This document shows positions 1 to 11,043 of a stretch of DNA of 64,000 nucleotides, one piece after another. The DNA is taken from the NCBI GenBank assembly GCA_047495785.1, contig JBLDXI010000032.1, positions 2,294,001-2,358,000 on the forward strand. Reading direction: 5' to 3'. The position numbers were made by a program, and so were the translations under genes. Origin of the DNA: Lepidodermella squamata. Lineage: Eukaryota > Gastrotricha. Positions within the stretch are counted from its first letter, which is position 1. Every line of letters starts with the position of its first letter. The notes under the pieces were generated by a model. The model searched no databases. It was given only the letters and a program-made list of their open reading frames with translations, and was not told where the DNA came from.

Positions 1-2
1 CT

Positions 3-455
3 GCCAGCGAAACCAGTCGTGCTTTATTGGGAAGTTTGGTCGCTTTGTGCCACATTGACGTCAGACTACCGAACGGAGCTACCCCGCCTCAGTTTCTGTT
101 AACCTTGCCGACTGGTTGGATCGGGAATGAATGGTTGGGTCTGGGTATTGTGTTGGAAATCGATGAAGCTGGTCGCAAAGTCACGCTTGCGACTCCATTA
201 GCCGAACACCCGGACATTCTAGCCCGAGTAAATTGCTTGATGCGAGGCTCTGTGACCATCACAGATTCAGCCATTGCCGAAATTGTCCCTAGTCACTTGA
301 GGCAATGCGCTCCGCCCCAAGGTGTTTCAGTGCAAGGAAGCGGACATGCAGAACGAGACGACGGACCGTTCGACGCTCAGCGTTTTGGTGGCCGGCGGGA
401 TTTTATGCGCAGAAAGCGGGGCATGCAGCAACTAGGTCAGTCACCGCAGCAGTAA
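3..455 (+). CDS. C-terminal part of a probable NOL9/GRC3 polynucleotide 5'-kinase (5' end outside window)
   Basis: The frame is open from the window edge to a stop at 453-455, about 150 residues. The readable core has SLVALC, then WLGLGIVLEID, a V-T-L-A-T-P-L strand and ARVNCLMRG. I recall the same order (valine-rich strand, LG-GIV--ID, TPL, VN-L-G) at the end of NOL9/Grc3, the nucleolar RNA 5'-kinase that works in pre-rRNA ITS2 processing. The kinase P-loop would lie upstream, so the catalytic part cannot be checked. The last 40 residues are basic and Q/R-rich with no clear domain. A poly(A) signal follows 35 bp after the stop. The family call is inference from memory and could be wrong; that this is a real 3' exon is better supported. 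Confidence 0.5.
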   Translation, partial: ASETSRALLGSLVALCHIDVRLPNGATPPQFLLTLPTGWIGNEWLGLGIVLEIDEAGRKVTLATPLAEHPDILARVNCLMRGSVTITDSAIAEIVPSHLRQCAPPQGVSVQGSGHAERDDGPFDAQRFGGRRDFMRRKRGMQQLGQSPQQ

Positions 456-489
456 TCTTCGCCCTTTTTAATGATTGCGTATTTGTGCA

Positions 490-495
490 AATAAA
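490..495 (+). terminator. Poly(A) signal AATAAA
   Basis: A canonical hexamer 35 bp after the stop of the upstream gene, followed by T-rich sequence. Confidence 0.6.
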
Positions 496-1053
496 GTTTG
501 ATAATAAAAATGCAATTGATCCATATCATCTGGTGTGCTTATTTTTCTATTCCTCCTGTATCGATCGCTGATATTAATATGAGTATTGATTTGTCGCAGA
601 GCGCCGCCATACCCCCAAGTGGCTCACGGTTGATTAGAACACAAATATTGAGCGTGATGGCACGTGAAAAAACGCGTCGTTGTATGAATTATTTACTGCG
701 ATTAATTTTGCTCATGGCAAACGTTGAGCGCGCACGGAGGAATCGATTTTGGCAGTTGAATAATCTACGAACAGGTAAAATAGGCCGAGCAGGGGAGCGT
801 AGTTTTTTTAACATATCGCAAAATTCCCTGCTATTTAATACAGTAATGATAAGCGGTTTCTACATCAAGAGCTTTCGAATTTTAGTCGGAAAGCGTTCTT
901 ATTAGCTATGTAATTCAAGATAGTATCGAACGAAGAAAAATACCTCTGAGGATCATATGACCGTGACGCTCTAGGTCGACTTGACTTTCCTTTAAAATTC
1001 TGTAGGCAGACAGCATTTCCGCACATTTTATTATCAATAATTTTCTTTAAAAA
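496..1053. other. Intergenic spacer
   Basis: About 560 bp between the first gene and the RING gene. No convincing coding exon or RNA was seen; it presumably holds the RING gene promoter. Confidence 0.5.
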
Positions 1054-2039
1054 ATGGCGAAAACTCTGACGTTACCCGACTGCGTGATTTGCTACCGGGA
1101 AGCTCCAGATCACCCGGTCGCAACCCCATGCGGGCACGTATTTTGGTAAGATCTAACCGATTTTTTTTGGTGTCCATAATTTTAATTTGTAATTTCAGCA
1201 AATCATGCATAACAACGGCCCTTCAAATGAAAAGACATTGTCCTATTTGCCGGAAAAAAGTAGCACCCAAGAATTTGATTCCAATTATAGCGAGTGAGAC
1301 GGTCGTAGAGGACAAGGATGACGACAGTGAAGATTCATCGGGTTCACCCAGCACGAAAACGAAATTGCAGATTACCTGCGCAAAATGCTCGAAACCGCCG
1401 AAAGGTCCCGAGTTGGCATCTTGCGGGCACGCGTTCTGGTAATTGATTAATCTAATCCTAGAGAGATTTAGATTTATTTTCGAATTTTCTAGCCGGCCGT
1501 GTGCTCACCTGTGGTTCGAGCCCGAACTGAAGTGTCCGATTCATGACCTGCGGCTGGATAGGCGGCGGCTTTCTAGTCTTTTTTGTGACGGAGCAGGATG
1601 CAGAAGCGCAGTTAGCACTCGAGCCCCCTCCTCAAGACTGCCCCCATTAAAGCAGAACCTAAGACATAGCTATGAAGAAGATTCATTCGACAGCGACGAT
1701 TCAAACTCCGATAGCAGCAGTTCGAACACCGACAACGAATCGGAAATAGCTTCGATCAGTGATAACGACCTAATTTTAGTTAATAGATTTGTATTCTCCT
1801 TGCCCCCAATCGGGCGAAGGGGATCCGACAGCCACGATGGGCACATTTTCCCACAGCTCCTTGTGCCGCCAGCTTTCGCTCTACTTCAACATATTGGTCG
1901 CCATCCAATTATCCTGATGCAGCGCGGATTTCTGCCACGCTTAGGAAGAAATAATCGGAGCGGTTCGCAGCAATCGCAAGATGAACCGGAACCTCAAAAC
2001 CAGGTACAACGGCGAACAAGGCGTTCGTTTTTTTTCTGA
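1054..2039 (+). CDS. Two-RING-finger protein, probable E3 ubiquitin ligase
   Basis: Three exons (1054-1145, 1199-1438, 1493-2039) with introns of 53 and 54 bp give 292 residues. The first RING starts at residue 10: CVIC, then PCGHVFC, KSC and HCPIC, a clean C3HC4 pattern. The last ligand pairs are restored only by removing intron 1, which falls inside the HVFC codon. A second, looser RING follows at about residues 95-130: CAKC, SCGHAFC, RPC, KCPIH; again the intron splits the codon of the FC cysteine. Both introns therefore sit at the same place in the two fingers, suggesting internal duplication. The C-terminal half is Ser/Asp/Glu-rich and then Arg/Gln-rich, probably disordered. RING proteins recruit E2 enzymes; the substrate cannot be guessed. 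An extra intron in exon 3 is possible. Confidence 0.75.
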
Positions 2040-2636
2040 GCATCGTTTCCAGCTTCTGTACTGTCTTCGTCGTAAAACAGTTATGAAAGCGTTGTCTCGA
2101 CAAACAATATTATTTGTCCACAGAGGTATTCAAGATCTGAAAGAACTTTTTATTAAATTCCGGCATAAAAAGTCTTTCACTTTAGTGAAGGAATCATCAT
2201 TCTGTGCCTCTGAAGGTGGCGAGCCACCTTAAACTGTCGTGAAGCTATTTTAAACCTGGTTTATCGAAAACACTTTCTATTTTCTTTTCTATCTGCGACA
2301 TCTCACGTTTTCTATAGTAAATTGATCATGAAGTTCATTATAATTCTAGGTGTCATGACGTAAGCCCTTCCGGCTTTTAAACTAGATCGTAAAGTGTTCC
2401 TCCGGAAATGCGAGGCGGCTTCAAAATGAGAGAGAGATCAAAATATACAATTTCGAGTAAAGATGTCACCGAGTAAGTGCGATTAGTCAAACAAACATCA
2501 AGGAGGACGCGTAGTCTCTGAAGGCTGACAGTTTACCCAGCCCACGCCTTGACATACATCCATGAAAGGCGTTATAAGGTGTCTGCTGCGAAAAATTCGG
2601 GGTTGAAAAATTATATCCGATAAAGAGAAAAGAAAC
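2040..2636. other. Intergenic spacer
   Basis: About 600 bp holding the 3' UTR of the RING gene and the promoter of the first secreted gene. No convincing further gene was seen. Confidence 0.5.
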
Positions 2637-4331
2637 ATGATTTCAACTTCAGCTGTTTTGGCACTAGCTCTCGCCTTTGGTCAAGTCAGTCCTCAAATAG
2701 TTCCTGCGAGGCTGAACATGCCAAACTATTACGCCAACATTCCTAATATTCCTAACATCCAAGCGTTGCAGGGTGCCATGACTGCGATAGCAAATACCTA
2801 CTCAGGGATGGCGATCAACGCGGGACAATCATCAGGGAATACCTTGGCAGGTTTCAATCCCTTCGCGGGAACCAACATTGGGCAACCATCCAATAACTTG
2901 ACTGGTTTCAATCCAATAACTTCGATCGCTAATAACAAGGGGCAGCCATCCAATAACTCGACAGGTTCCAATACTGCAAACAGCGCGTTTGGGTCAGTTC
3001 AGCCACAACCTTCGTTCCCTGCCAATTTCTCTGACGTATTAACATCGATGCTACTAAATGCTTTAAATGGCTCGGCTACGGGTCCATCCAAGGCTCCCAA
3101 TATTCCTATGGATGTGGATCGGGCGCCCAGTCTTTCCGTTGACAGTTTTCCATCCAATTCTTCCTTCGATCTGCCAACGTTTGGAGGCTCCTCTTTCCAA
3201 ATGCCGAAGAAGATTGGAATACCCAATGTTGATTGCAAAGCTCTAGCTAAATCTTTAGCCGACGCTCTAAATGGCTTGCCGGGAACAGCTTCTATTAAGA
3301 GTGTCAATTCTACATTGAACTCCACCATCTATAAAACAGTGACCCCGAGTGAAGCAATTAAAAATCCCGGTCTGATGCGAGATTTCGCTACCAGCACCAT
3401 TTCGTTCCTTGGCCGAATTTGGAATGCAACGTCAAACAGCTCTGTGAAAAAAGCTTTTACAGATTTGCTGCCATCTGTTGTCGAAATAACATGTTCTGCA
3501 TTTGATACTGCGGTTTTGAAAGCCACCACGGAGACTTATCCTTGGTCGATTCCTCAGAACAACACCACTGATGATGGCATGTTCCACATTATGCCATATC
3601 CGTATCCTGTGCAACCAGTCATGCCACCTGCTGAAATCAACTCTTCTCCGGTCGGGGCTTTGAATGCCACGAAAATGGGAGCTGCCGTGTTTGACGCCTT
3701 CAAGAAAGCCTTCACGTCGCCTAACACTGCACAAGATTCGAAGGCACAGGACACTTTCAAGAAAACAGTGATGACTGTCGTTAATCAGCAATTGAAATCG
3801 GCCAACATCACTGAAGAGGAAACTCGAACTCAGTTAGCGAGTGAGATTTTCCAGGGTTGCGTTCAGAATATCCCTAAAATACAACCTGGAGGTAGATGGC
3901 CTCCCGTCGGATGGAACGCAACCATCGCTAACATTACCTCGAAAGCAATCAACACGATTGCACGAAAAAGTGATTCGTCAGCAGCCATGGGTGCAGTTGT
4001 TCTGGAAACTCCCAAAACATTCAGCCCGGCAAAGGTTGCCATGTACACCGACCCTCGTTCATTTTATACGAACCCGAAAACGATGAAAGGTGCCCTTGCT
4101 GCTGGTAATTGCTACTGTACTTGCTTGGAACAGCTGCCAATGTTCGGATTCGCATCCAATTCATCCCCGAGTAGCATGACCTTTTTCGTTCCTCCTGAGC
4201 AGCAAAAGTGTGGTAAGTCAAACTCATTTTTTGCATGATCTCCTAAAAATAAGTCTATTCCGCTTTTAGCTGCTGGATCGCAGCTGAAGACCAGCAGTCA
4301 GTGCGAGTGTCATTGCTGTGCCAAGAATTGA
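2637..4331 (+). CDS. Secreted glycoprotein with C-terminal eight-cysteine motif, family member 1
   Basis: Two exons (2637-4212, 4270-4331), intron 57 bp, 545 residues. It starts with a signal peptide (MISTSAVLALALAFGQVSP). The body has many N-x-S/T sequons, a short N-terminal repeat around GFNP and NN-TG, and two helical blocks of about 100 residues. Near the end is CYCTC, 28 residues, C, the intron, 11 residues, then CECHCC and stop. The two genes just downstream carry the same signature with the intron in the same phase at nearly the same place. No known family is recognised; an extracellular matrix, eggshell or cuticle role is possible but unproven. The gene is long because of exon 1; the conserved part is only the last 60 residues. 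Confidence 0.7.
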
Positions 4332-4795
4332 TACAATCAGATTAAAAAATGAACTATGCCTGATTTCGTTAAAATGTGACACCCACCGAACCCCTTCACC
4401 CTCACCTACCCTTATTGTGCCTCTTATCTTACAAAATAATGTCACTTCTGTCATCACTTTGAAATCATATGTTTCTATCCTTGCTTCTATTCTTATCTTA
4501 CACCCTGAATTCACCCGCCACTATGCTTATCCCAGCGGAACTGGGGTTTAAATGCAACAGAGTAAACATTTACTTACGCAAATGGATACTGTTACCACGA
4601 ACTTCCGCTTCGCAGCGCATTAGACGCTGACTTCAACCCTCAGCTTTTAGAATCCGACTAGAGATACCTTGAGGAATAATATATATTACATGTACAGGAT
4701 GTTTGCTCGCTACCCTGGCTGAGTTCTCATTCTATACGTTTATAAGCCGTTCTAAGAAATATTTTGGCATCGAATTCCTTTTTTGAATAAAAAAT
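4332..4795. other. Intergenic spacer between secreted paralogs
   Basis: About 460 bp, AT-rich toward the next start; nothing coding was seen. Confidence 0.5.
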
Positions 4796-5407
4796 ATGGC
4801 ATATTTTGTTTTGGTACTTATTCTTTGTTTGAGCGGAGTGACTGCTAATCGGCGACCCAATTCGAAGCCGAAAACGGAAGCTACAGATCCAAGGATTGTG
4901 GTACCCCATGTGCCCAACGGTTTTCTAGCTAGTTCCTCAAGTAACGCCACCGCAACAGACAGATTTGCAGCTAACGTGTTGTTTTACGACGATTATACTG
5001 TTTTCTTGGCCGAATCTCAGAAACCAGTTGCCAACAATCGATGCATCTGCCGCTGCTTCCCCAAAAGCCCGGCGTCAATGAGTGTATCAACGGACGCTTC
5101 GGCAGGACAATGTGGTTGGTATCAGACATCTTAATTTGGGTTGTTTCCAATTTTTATTTCTATCCCAGGGAAAGCGCCGAAGGATGTACAAGCGACTTGT
5201 CATTGTAAATGCTGTGGTGAATATCAAAAATCACTCATTTTGAATTCGAGTGGGACGAAATCCGGCGAGTCCCCATCGAAAACCACGAAAGCAGCAACAG
5301 CGAAGCCGAAGCCAACAAAAACCACGACGGAACCTACATCGAAGGCCACCAAGACAACAAAGTCTAAAACTACGAAAAAGACGACAAAGAAGCCGGCTGA
5401 TGAATGA
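4796..5407 (+). CDS. Secreted eight-cysteine protein, family member 2, with Lys/Thr-rich tail
   Basis: Two exons (4796-5114, 5169-5407), intron 54 bp, 185 residues. The signal peptide is clear (MAYFVLVLILCLSGVTA, then NRR). A short middle part is followed by CICRC, 18 residues, C, a phase-1 intron in the next codon, 10 residues and CHCKCC. After the motif comes a tail of about 50 residues made almost only of K, T, P, A and S, which could be O-glycosylated or bind polyanions. It is much shorter than member 1; only the leader and the cysteine motif are shared, so the body evolves fast. A poly(A) signal lies at 5552. Function unknown. Confidence 0.75.
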
Positions 5408-5551
5408 TTTCCCTCCTATACAAACAGGACGGTTTTGATCAAAGACTGAATATTCGTAAAAACCCGAACGTCGTTTCACATCATCTGATGGTGTTGTCGC
5501 TGAATTAAATCGAAATTTACTTGCTTAATGTATTAAATGTTGTGTCACCGC

Positions 5552-5557
5552 AATAAA
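5552..5557 (+). terminator. Poly(A) signal AATAAA
   Basis: Canonical hexamer 145 bp downstream of the stop of secreted member 2. Confidence 0.5.
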
Positions 5558-6233
5558 AAATAATAAATTTCAGATACATTTCGGATACATTTCGGACAAT
5601 GCGGTGGATAGCTTATTTCATGCTGATTCCGCTGAAATAAAAAATTGGTCCGTTAGGTTCGAATTGAGGGTTCTATTTGATTCTATTCAAATTCTATTTG
5701 AGGGTTTCCCCATGACTTGGATTTCGCACCTTTCAAAATGGCTGTCAAAAACTAACCCATGTTAAGACCATCTCATAAAGCTGTTACCTGTGACCACCTC
5801 GTATTTCATTGCTCTTTTCATCCGATAATAATGTTAAAGATGATACTTCCGCTCCCTTCGATAAATTCAGCATGTGCTCGTGCGATATCATGCGCGGCGC
5901 ACTGTCCCAATGTGCCCGAGCCTGGATATTTTGCCTTTCCCGGGCAAAATAAAGCGCTTTTCGTTCGTTCGATAGCTAGAAATCCGAACACGTTCAGTGC
6001 GTTCTCTAAGCCCACGCCCGTTAAATATTTGTTCAAGTTCCTCGCTGCGTTCTGTAACATGGGCGTGTTCAGAGTGGTGGGTTTCCGGTCCCGAAAACGC
6101 GCTCGCGCTAATGTAGGCGGTAAAAAAGGCGTAGATGTCGATGGTACATTAGCCAGGCGTGTCATCTTAGATCAGATATTAGTTCAATTTCTATTTTTAG
6201 CTCTCTTTTTATCGACGTTTCAAGTTATAATCA
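5558..6233. other. Intergenic spacer with one doubtful minus-strand open frame
   Basis: A minus-strand frame from an ATG at 6060 to a stop at 5818 gives about 80 residues (starts MLQNAARNLNKYL) in a locally GC-rich stretch. I recognise no family and see no splice sites that extend it, so it is not called as a gene. Confidence 0.3.
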
Positions 6234-7282
6234 ATGACTCTGGTTTTTCACTTACTTCTTTCAGGTAATACCTATATGACATGAAATATTTCAATTTCTG
6301 GACTTGGGGATTTATTTATTTCAGTTGCATTGTTGACGGGGCCCGCCGTTGCCTATGATGTTTTTTCGATCATGAACACCCTAACTTCGGCCGGTTATTC
6401 ACTGAACCTTGGTACTATTATGAATGCAGTCAGCATCATTGGTGCATCGGGCGGCAAGTTCGATGCTGCAACTATGAAAAGCTTGGCGAACTTGGCAATC
6501 GCTAATAAAGTTGACTCTCAAACGCTGCTGAATATTGCCAAACAAATGGGTTACAGCAAAGTTACTATTCAAGACATCCAGAACTTCCTGAATTCAGCGA
6601 CAAACACCGCTAGTTCGGCAGTAGCTTCAAGTTCCAACTCTGGAAACGCCGCGAGCAATGTTGTTAGCGTAGCTTCACTCGTCCCTCAGGTTTCAAATGT
6701 CGTCAATGGCGTCGTTTCAGTCTCTGGGAGTTCTAGCTCTACATCAACTGCTTTGAACGGAAAAGGTCAATATTCGGTATCGGGTTGCACGTGTACATGC
6801 ACAAGCGAGTTTGTAAATGGACAGCCAGTTATTCCAAGTGGAAGTGTTTCGGTCGCCGCTCCCACTTGTACTGCACCAGGTGAGAAACTCGAAATAAGGA
6901 TGTGGGCTGGTTTCTAGAATCTTTTAACTGAGCTTTTTCGAGGGTTCCTATCTCTGAATTATTGCCAGACTAAGGCATGCCTAACAAAAATCGATGGTGG
7001 CTGCGAATGGAGTGACATTGAATAGCCTGTATTAGGGCTGTCTGAACCTTAGTGTCTAGTTCAATCGCTCCTGGCTTAGCTGCGAAAGTCCCGAAAATTT
7101 CCACATTTTTCTCAAAATTTGCCTTCGTTTGGCAGGATGTTATTATTTTATGCTTCTTGTATTTAGCAACTGCTACGAATATGGGCCCGGTGTGCAGCTG
7201 TCAATGCTGCGGCCAACCACAAGCCATCGCTTCTGCTTCGCCCGTTAAATGGCCATCTGTGATCCCGATGGTGAGCGGTTAA
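6234..7282 (+). CDS. Secreted eight-cysteine protein, family member 3
   Basis: Three exons (6234-6264, 6325-6879, 7167-7282) give 233 residues. The first exon is only 31 nt and was chosen because it joins in frame to make a proper signal peptide (MTLVFHLLLSVALLTGPAVA, then YDVF). A helical region of about 80 residues follows, then a Ser/Val/Asn-rich stretch. The end shows CTCTC, 22 residues, C, 12 residues, CSCQCC. The phase-1 intron falls three codons after the middle cysteine, slightly displaced relative to members 1 and 2, and is unusually long here (287 bp). The protein ends about 25 residues after the motif. Third and last member of the tandem cluster; function unknown. Confidence 0.72.
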
Positions 7283-7517
7283 ATCCTTCAGAACATTTTT
7301 CAATAGTTTCATTAAGATAAGGCGCATAAATGAGATGTTTTCTTTAATTTATTGACTGGCTTTCCCCAGCATCAGTGCTAGCTGATACATCGCTATATTA
7401 GAGGTTGAAATCGCAAAACATTTCAATAAAGGATATTACATAGGTGAACAATGTGGTGGTAGCTTTTCATTATGACCGTCCTGGAGAGCCTAAAAATACG
7501 ATCAGCTGATTGGTCGA

Positions 7518-8034
7518 TTAATGATGAATGTGCTCCATCAGGCGGTTGTACCACGCGCGCCAGTGGCTGTGCGCGTATTGTTCGAAGTGATTCGGGGTGA
7601 CCCAGACGTCGCGTTGGTGGAAGACGGGCTCGCCGTACCAAGTGCCCACAACCCAGCCAGGTTCGTCTTTCATCAGCTCGCGCTCCGCCTCGCGATTGTT
7701 GTGACAAACTTTAAGAAATCTGTAACGCAAACTCATGTAATAAATTCAATTGCTGTCGCATAAATATTTACTCTCGATCTTGTTCCGCCCAAACCAGAGG
7801 CAGAGTAGCCAAAAGCTGATCACGGGGTTCGATAAAGATCTGCGAATAACGCTTCGGCTTGTCGTGATACAAAAACATGTAGCCGCTGAATCCAGAGATG
7901 GCAGCTAGGGTGCCGAGGGCTTTGTAGCCCCAAAATCGACCCTTAGGCGCGATTCTTCTAGCCCAGTCGTAAGCAGGATAGCCACCTTTCGGTGGCATAT
8001 CTTGCAAAATCTTGGGCTTTTCTTGCGAATCCAT
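7518..8034 (-). CDS. NDUFA13: NADH dehydrogenase 1 alpha subcomplex subunit 13 (GRIM-19)
   Basis: Two exons (8034-7772, 7719-7518) with a 52-bp intron give 154 residues, close to the usual 144. The N-terminus has the family hallmark QDMPPKGGYPAYDWARRIAPKG, cut here to its key part DMPP-GGY, followed by a single membrane span (ALGTLAAISGFSGYMFLYH). The matrix arm continues RDQLLATLPLVWAEQDRE, ERELMKDEPGW-VG and HW--WYN. It is an accessory subunit of respiratory complex I in the inner mitochondrial membrane. The SDHB gene lies next to it on the same strand, so two respiratory-chain genes are adjacent. Confidence 0.9.
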
Positions 8035-8285
8035 CTTAAGTTAAACACTAAAAATTTAAAAAAAAATCAACATTAGATATATCTACAGATACAATACTTT
8101 TACTTCGCAAGTGAATCGGTATCGGTACCTATAGAAAGGAGCGTAGCAACTACGTTTTCTAACAATAACCACTCGATAATCACGAGCTTGTTGTATGATG
8201 CTAAATTAAATTTATTAGTCTGAACGACGCGTCTTTATGGGATAACCAGGTAATTTTAATCGTGTCGGGCTTATTGTGTTCTTCT

Positions 8286-9229
8286 TCACTTAGGATGGCC
8301 AGAGAGCTCGGGTGCGGGTTTAGTGCTCATGCCAGCCAACAGCTTCTTGACTTCCGCAATGGCTAGGCCTGGATTCAAATGTTTGGGACAGGCCGCCGTG
8401 CAGTTCATGATGGTGTGGCAACGGTAAACCGAAAATTTATCTTTCAGGGCGCTAAGGCGCTCCTCGGCGAACTCGTCACGTGAATCAATAATCCATCGGT
8501 ATGCCTGCAATATGGCAGACGGGCCAAGATATTTGTCGCTGAAAATTTCAAGTTGATAAATAATGAAAATCGAAAATCGAACAGTAATTACTTGTTCCAC
8601 CAGTAAGATGGACATGAAGTGGAGCAGCAAGCGCAGAGAATGCACTCATAAAGCCCCTCCAACTTAGCACGATCTTTAGTGCTTTGTAACAAGCCTTTCT
8701 CTTTGGTCAGCGCTTCTTCAGCGGGGCTGTCTCTGCGCTTAAGGTAAGGTTCGATCATACGATATTGCGCATAGAAACCGGTCATATCGGGAACAAGATC
8801 CTTGATGACGAACATGTGTGGCAAGGGATAGATCGAAACCTTGCTGGAGCCGTCGCTGATCTTGTGAATACAGGCCAAAGTATTCTTGCCGTCGATATTC
8901 ATGGCGCATGAGCCACAGACACCTTCGCGACATGATCGGCGGAACGTTAGAGTTGGGTCCATTTCATTCTTTATTTTGATGAGGGCATCCAAGACCATAG
9001 GACCGCACTCGTTCAAGTCGATTTGAAAAGTCTGAGTGTGCGGTTTGCTGCCAGGCTGCTCCGGGTTAAACCGATAAATCTTGAAGGTCTTAAGCTTCGG
9101 GGCTTTTTGCTCTTTCGGCGCGGGAGCTGCAGCAGCAGCAGCGGCGGCATTGGCTGTGGCACTTGCAGAAACTCGCCGCAGGCCTGCTGTGAAGGCAGCC
9201 TGGGGCAGCATTGCAAAGCTGCGCATCAT
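8286..9229 (-). CDS. SDHB: Succinate dehydrogenase iron-sulfur subunit, mitochondrial
   Basis: Two exons (9229-8592, 8538-8286) with a 53-bp intron give 296 residues. After an Ala-rich mitochondrial targeting peptide comes the 2Fe-2S ferredoxin domain (CREGVCGSC plus the later Cys in TLACI), then [16 protein letters not shown] for the 4Fe-4S cluster and [18 protein letters not shown] for the 3Fe-4S cluster. All cluster ligands are present. The protein passes electrons from the SDHA flavin to ubiquinone in complex II. The intron splits the WWN codon. The Ala run in the presequence lies near residues 27-36. Nothing suggests the gene is broken. Confidence 0.97.
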
Positions 9230-9621
9230 CTTTAATAAATAAAATCTACATAAAGAAATAAGAATAAATCAGTGGGAGGAGACGCCACATTGTCGAGAAC
9301 ATCAATCGTGAAACCCGTGGACATCATAGAGATGATTTATAGCAGCATTGATTGATTGAATAGCAACCCCAGCCTCCCAATGTTTGAAATGTCAATATCT
9401 CACGCCCTAGAGCATCGATTATATACGCCAAATGCACTAAACTTGATCATTAGCCCAACAACTTTAATGCTACAGTATCTAATCAACTGAAGCATGAGTG
9501 TCTTGGGTGTCAGCAAAATTGAGGTCAACCTGTATAAAACCTCAAGAGTTTAGGTAAGGAGAGTCGAAGTTGCATACGAAGACATGTAGACCATGGCTGG
9601 CGAAGAGTAAAGAAACAAAGA
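9230..9621. other. Intergenic spacer
   Basis: About 390 bp upstream of SDHB; promoter sequence presumably, nothing coding seen. Confidence 0.5.
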
Positions 9622-10267
9622 CCCTAGCTACCCCATACGAGAGTCAGGCAAGACGGAGTCCTTTGGTCATCGGAATTCCACCATCCATCAAGCATGTAAC
9701 CTCTCTTCGGACAATTGGGGCGCCGTTTTTCTTGATTTTCGAGAGAACAGGGCTTTCCGCAATTTTTTACGGAAAACTTGTTCTCACATCTTATTATATT
9801 TGCATTACTAATAAAATTTCATATTTAATTTCAATAATTTAAGCCGCATTTCTAGTTTTTACTTTCAAGCGTCTATCGTTACTGCACATGTTACTCTACG
9901 CGCGTGCAACAGGTGAGTTATCGTTTTTTCATCCCCTTCTTGTCACAGTGGTTGGGGAGGTCAACTGCTGGAGAGTGTTTGCTTGAACTTCAATTTTGTC
10001 GTGAGCGCGGCACTGCCGTCGCTCGCTTTCGCTTCTCATTTCCGCCTATCAGATGATTTGAAAACTAACGGCATGGACTGATTGTCACTGTTCCCTGTTC
10101 CCATGCGTCCAACAAGTTGAACCCATGTTCTATGAAGCAGATGAAGACTAAACTAAACCGTGTAAAACACTGCTACCGCAATGACTTGTTAGTATCTTGT
10201 AATTACTCTTGCAACAAATGGCTAGTATTTCGTCTTATTTTTATCATCTTCATTTCCTTATCCATAT

Positions 10268-10661
10268 GAAGAGAAAGCGCATTGGCAGAGAACTCTTATT
10301 CACTTTATTTAAACGTGACGTTTCGGCTCTTTCGTGAGCCATCATCAGACTAGAAAGCAAAACAAGATAAAGAACAAGGTAAAGGGAAATCACAACAAAG
10401 AAAGTCCACAACAAAAAAGTATGAAGAGCACTAAAATAGCTTCAATTTGATAGAATCTGTTTGCACATTTAGGCTCATTGCTAGTTTGATTTTCTTTATC
10501 AACAAGCTTTCGTGCAATAAGCAGTCCCATCTGTTTCTGCATTTGCGTAACACCGTGAAACACGCGTGCAGGTTGAAGCCATCAGGCAATTCATGCGAGC
10601 GCAAATGTTTCCCTATCGAGCTGGACTGTAGCCAATGTTGTTCAACGCGCTGGTGAAGGTG
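10268..10661 (-). mobile_element. 5'-truncated Penelope-like retroelement with 11-bp target duplication
   Basis: The 394-bp insert is flanked by the direct repeat CTTATCCATAT (10257-10267 and 10662-10672). On the minus strand it encodes the end of a protein (stop at 10431): it contains HWL-SSS-IGKHLRSHE, LRKCRN-WDCLLHESL, LIKKIK and ends SLNVQTDSIKLKLF. This matches the C-terminus of the Penelope-like GIY-YIG endonuclease region as I know it. The reverse transcriptase is missing, as expected for a 5'-truncated copy. Downstream of the stop lies a hammerhead-like motif, typical of the terminal repeat of these elements. Confidence 0.75.
10304..10358 (-). ncRNA. Hammerhead-ribozyme-like motif in the Penelope-like element
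   Basis: On the minus strand the order is CTGATGA (10348-10342), a 5-bp stem GGCTC/GAGCC with loop ACGAAA, GAAA (10324-10321), then ACG-TCA-CGT as a three-pair stem III, followed by T as the expected cleavage residue. One unpaired T sits between CTGATGA and stem II, and stem I is weak near the core, so this copy may be inactive. Penelope-like elements are known to carry such ribozymes in their terminal repeats. Confidence 0.45.
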
Positions 10662-10711
10662 CTTATCCATATAGTCTTAATTCTTAATTGAAAAGTCATA
10701 CCAAGATTGCC

Positions 10712-11043
10712 ATGTCTCTTTATTGATCCTCTGGGTTTGAAGAGAAAGCGTAATCGCAAAAAGAAGGCAGAGTATTTCGAACCGCAATGGAGATCTGACA
10801 TAGAGCAGCGAGAGCTCGCATTTGAAATAAAAACAGCTACAATTCGATTCAACAAGGCAGCCAGTTACGTCATTAAGTTCAGCCTTGTTGAATCGTTCAC
10901 CGATCGATATGATGGCGTCATGATCAAAATAGACAGCAGTGATTTTATTGACGGACATGTTTACAAGAGCCCAATTATCGAACCGGCTGAAATCGGAGCG
11001 AGAATGCCATTTGAGCATACCATTACCTTTTCTCTTCCTAAAG
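10712..11043 (+). pseudogene. Truncated, frameshifted copy of CCDC33 exon 1
   Basis: The sequence is nearly identical to CCDC33 exon 1 at 28819-29149. One extra base after the third codon shifts the ATG frame into a stop after four codons, while the rest of the exon stays open in the shifted frame. The exon-1 donor GTGAG is kept, but no later CCDC33 exon follows. It is therefore a dead fragment unless another start is used. Confidence 0.8.

Noticed and set aside
5818-6060. Minus-strand protein-coding gene of about 80 residues
   Set aside because: No recognisable family, no splice sites extending it, and it lies in the likely promoter region of secreted member 3.
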